A stretch of DNA of 8,818 bases, taken from positions 1 to 8,818 of the forward strand of contig CAKMNE010000054.1 of NCBI GenBank assembly GCA_927798505.1, in the 5' to 3' direction. Below are positions 7,603 through 8,818 of the stretch, in pieces (position 1 is the first letter of the stretch; every line of letters starts with the position of its first letter). Both the position numbers and the translations under genes were made by a program. Below the pieces are notes generated by a model, which saw nothing but the letters and a program-made list of their open reading frames with translations, made no database searches and was not told the DNA's origin. This DNA is from an uncultured Bacteroidales bacterium (lineage in GTDB: Bacteria > Bacteroidota > Bacteroidia > Bacteroidales > UBA932).

Positions 7603-7610
7603 TATCTTTG
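7603..7610 (+). promoter_or_regulatory. Probable -7 promoter element for the CDP-alcohol transferase/atpD unit (TATCTTTG)
   Basis: TATCTTTG matches TAnnTTTG exactly and sits 30 bases before the ATG at 7641, giving an expected transcription start near 7616 and a leader of about 25 bases. Its position rules out the alternative upstream start at 7599, which would lie inside the promoter. The T-rich stretch at 7581-7587 falls where a -33 element is expected. The element is back to back with the guaB element 26 bp away. Confidence 0.65.
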
Positions 7611-7640
7611 CAGACGCACGGACCTAATTCCACAATAGCA

Positions 7641-8345
7641 ATGACAGAAGAGATTAAGCAGGCCGACCGAATACAGACATCGCTCCTCAACGGAATTGAG
7701 AAGAAAGTTCTGGTGTGGTTGGCGGAAAGACAGCCAAAGTGGGTTACTTCGGACTTCCTCACCTTCCTGGGAGTGCTTGGAGCCGCTCTTGCCGGAGCAG
7801 GTTACTGGCTTTCGGACAACAACCTGGCCTGGTTATGGCTGAGTACATTCGGTATCATACTCAACTGGTACGGGGATTCCCTCGACGGGACTCTTGCGAG
7901 AGTGAGGAAATGTCAGAGAAAGATTTACGGTTATTATCTGGACCATACCATAGACGGCATTTGTGAAGGACTCGTATTCCTCGGAATCGGTCTGTCCAAT
8001 CTGGTTTATCTGCCGCTTGCGCTGATTGCCCACATCCTGTACCTTCTGATGACCATCAACGTTTCCATCAACGCGCATCTCAGAGGGCAGTTCAAGCTCA
8101 CCTATGCCAAGCTAGGACCTACCGAATTCCGTCTGATAGTAATCATCATAAACACCCTGATGCTTGCAGTTCCGGCCATCACCGACTACAGGCTTCATAC
8201 CAGCATACTGGGGCACAATATGGTATTCACAGCCTTTGACCTCGCAGGTATAATCATTATTGCCATACTTGCGGCAATATATCTTGTGACCATACTCAAT
8301 GACGCCCGCGCGTATGCCAAAATCGACCCGCTAATCAAAAAGTAA
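7641..8345 (+). CDS. CDP-alcohol phosphatidyltransferase family membrane protein
   Basis: A 234-residue inner-membrane enzyme that transfers a phospho-alcohol between a CDP-linked donor and an acceptor alcohol, as in phospholipid headgroup synthesis. The family signature D-x2-D-G-x2-A-R-x8-9-G-x3-D-x3-D is complete: Asp79, Asp82-Gly83, Ala86-Arg87, Gly97, Asp101 and Asp105. All four metal and catalytic aspartates are therefore present. Hydrophobic segments are visible at about 38-58, 64-78, 108-143, 163-181 and 197-219, fitting the usual six-helix fold. The start is ATG at 7641 (MTEEIKQ), downstream of the predicted promoter; an in-frame start at 7599 is rejected for that reason. The alcohol substrate cannot be told from sequence; PgsA, PssA or inositol-type activity are all possible. 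The stop is 3 bp before atpD, so the two are likely co-transcribed. Confidence 0.88.
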   Translation: MTEEIKQADRIQTSLLNGIEKKVLVWLAERQPKWVTSDFLTFLGVLGAALAGAGYWLSDNNLAWLWLSTFGIILNWYGDSLDGTLARVRKCQRKIYGYYLDHTIDGICEGLVFLGIGLSNLVYLPLALIAHILYLLMTINVSINAHLRGQFKLTYAKLGPTEFRLIVIIINTLMLAVPAITDYRLHTSILGHNMVFTAFDLAGIIIIAILAAIYLVTILNDARAYAKIDPLIKK

Positions 8346-8348
8346 GAT

Positions 8349-8818
8349 ATGTCGGAGAAACTTTCAGGACGCATTTCACAGATTGTCGGCCCTGTAATCG
8401 ATGTCCACTTTGAGCTACCGGAAGGGCAGGACAAATCACTTCCGCTGATTCACGAAGCCCTCGTAGTTACGCGCAAGGACGGAGGCAGGCTCGTTATAGA
8501 AGTGCAGCAGCACATAGGCGAAGACACAGTGCGCTGCGTTGCAATGGACTCCACCGACGGGCTGAGCCGCGGAATGGAGGCGGTGTGCAGCGGGGCAGCC
8601 ATCTCAATGCCTTCGGGCGCGCAGATCAGGGGTCGCGTGATGAATGTCACGGGCGATGCAATAGATGGTCTGGGACAGCTCTCGCGCGAGGGTGAACTCC
8701 CTATCCACCGCGAGCCGCCTAAATTCGAGGATTTGAAGACCTCGCAGGAGGTTCTCTTCACCGGAATCAAGGTCATCGACCTTCTGGAGCCTTACCTCAA
8801 GGGAGGAAAAATCGGCCT
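8349..8818 (+). CDS. atpD: F1F0 ATP synthase subunit beta, 3' end cut by window
   Basis: The first 156 residues of the catalytic beta subunit of F1-ATPase, which makes ATP from ADP and phosphate as protons or sodium ions flow through F0. The N-terminus [16 protein letters not shown] is the characteristic beta-barrel domain opening. [13 protein letters not shown] is the conserved linker into the nucleotide-binding domain. [11 protein letters not shown] and [20 protein letters not shown] follow in canonical order. The window ends within the IGL triplet just before the Walker A P-loop, so no catalytic residue can be checked. The start is ATG at 8349-8351, 3 bp after the stop of the phosphatidyltransferase gene. 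In Bacteroidota atpD often heads an atpDC-led ATP synthase cluster, so other atp genes probably follow. Confidence 0.96.
   Translation, partial: MSEKLSGRISQIVGPVIDVHFELPEGQDKSLPLIHEALVVTRKDGGRLVIEVQQHIGEDTVRCVAMDSTDGLSRGMEAVCSGAAISMPSGAQIRGRVMNVTGDAIDGLGQLSREGELPIHREPPKFEDLKTSQEVLFTGIKVIDLLEPYLKGGKIG

Noticed and set aside
7550..7762. A 71-residue N-terminal extension of the IMP dehydrogenase frame
   Set aside because: It lies upstream of the predicted guaB promoter, overlaps the start of the opposing phosphatidyltransferase gene, and has no similarity to IMPDH N-termini. The Met at 7549 begins the canonical sequence.

Overview
The window looks like chromosomal DNA from a member of the Bacteroidota, most likely the order Bacteroidales. 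Three things point there: a dipeptidyl peptidase III carrying the HECLGH zinc motif known from Bacteroides thetaiotaomicron, a small outer-membrane protein resembling the DUF5020/Tsx-like family, and promoter elements matching the Bacteroidota -7 consensus TAnnTTTG with no clear Shine-Dalgarno sequences. The genus cannot be settled from what is visible. The DNA is moderately GC-rich, densely coding, and has no gene-free stretch over 100 bp. I see no mobile elements, CRISPR arrays, tRNA or rRNA.

Layout. (1) Bases 1-1392, plus strand: the 3' two thirds of a family M49 peptidase gene. It ends at a hairpin that probably terminates transcription from both sides. (2) Bases 1460-7549, minus strand: five genes in one direction with gaps of 66 bp or less. 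In transcription order they are an IMP dehydrogenase lacking its CBS domains (guaB), GMP synthase (guaA), a uracil/xanthine-type NCS2 permease, a Tsx-like outer-membrane channel, and an AzgA/PbuG-type purine permease. (3) Bases 7550-7640: a 91-bp divergent intergenic region with a TAnnTTTG element on each strand, back to back. (4) Bases 7641-8818, plus strand: a CDP-alcohol phosphatidyltransferase, then after 3 bp the start of atpD (F1-ATPase beta), which is cut by the window end just before its P-loop.

How the genes may work together. The minus-strand operon reads as a purine uptake-and-guanylate module. A channel could bring bases or nucleosides across the outer membrane, two inner-membrane symporters could import nucleobases, and IMPDH plus GMP synthase convert IMP to XMP to GMP. 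No phosphoribosyltransferase is encoded here, so one would have to be supplied from elsewhere. The most interesting point is the 362-residue IMPDH. It joins the two halves of the catalytic barrel directly, with no room for the regulatory CBS pair that normally responds to adenine and guanine nucleotides. GMP synthesis driven by this operon may therefore escape that allosteric control.
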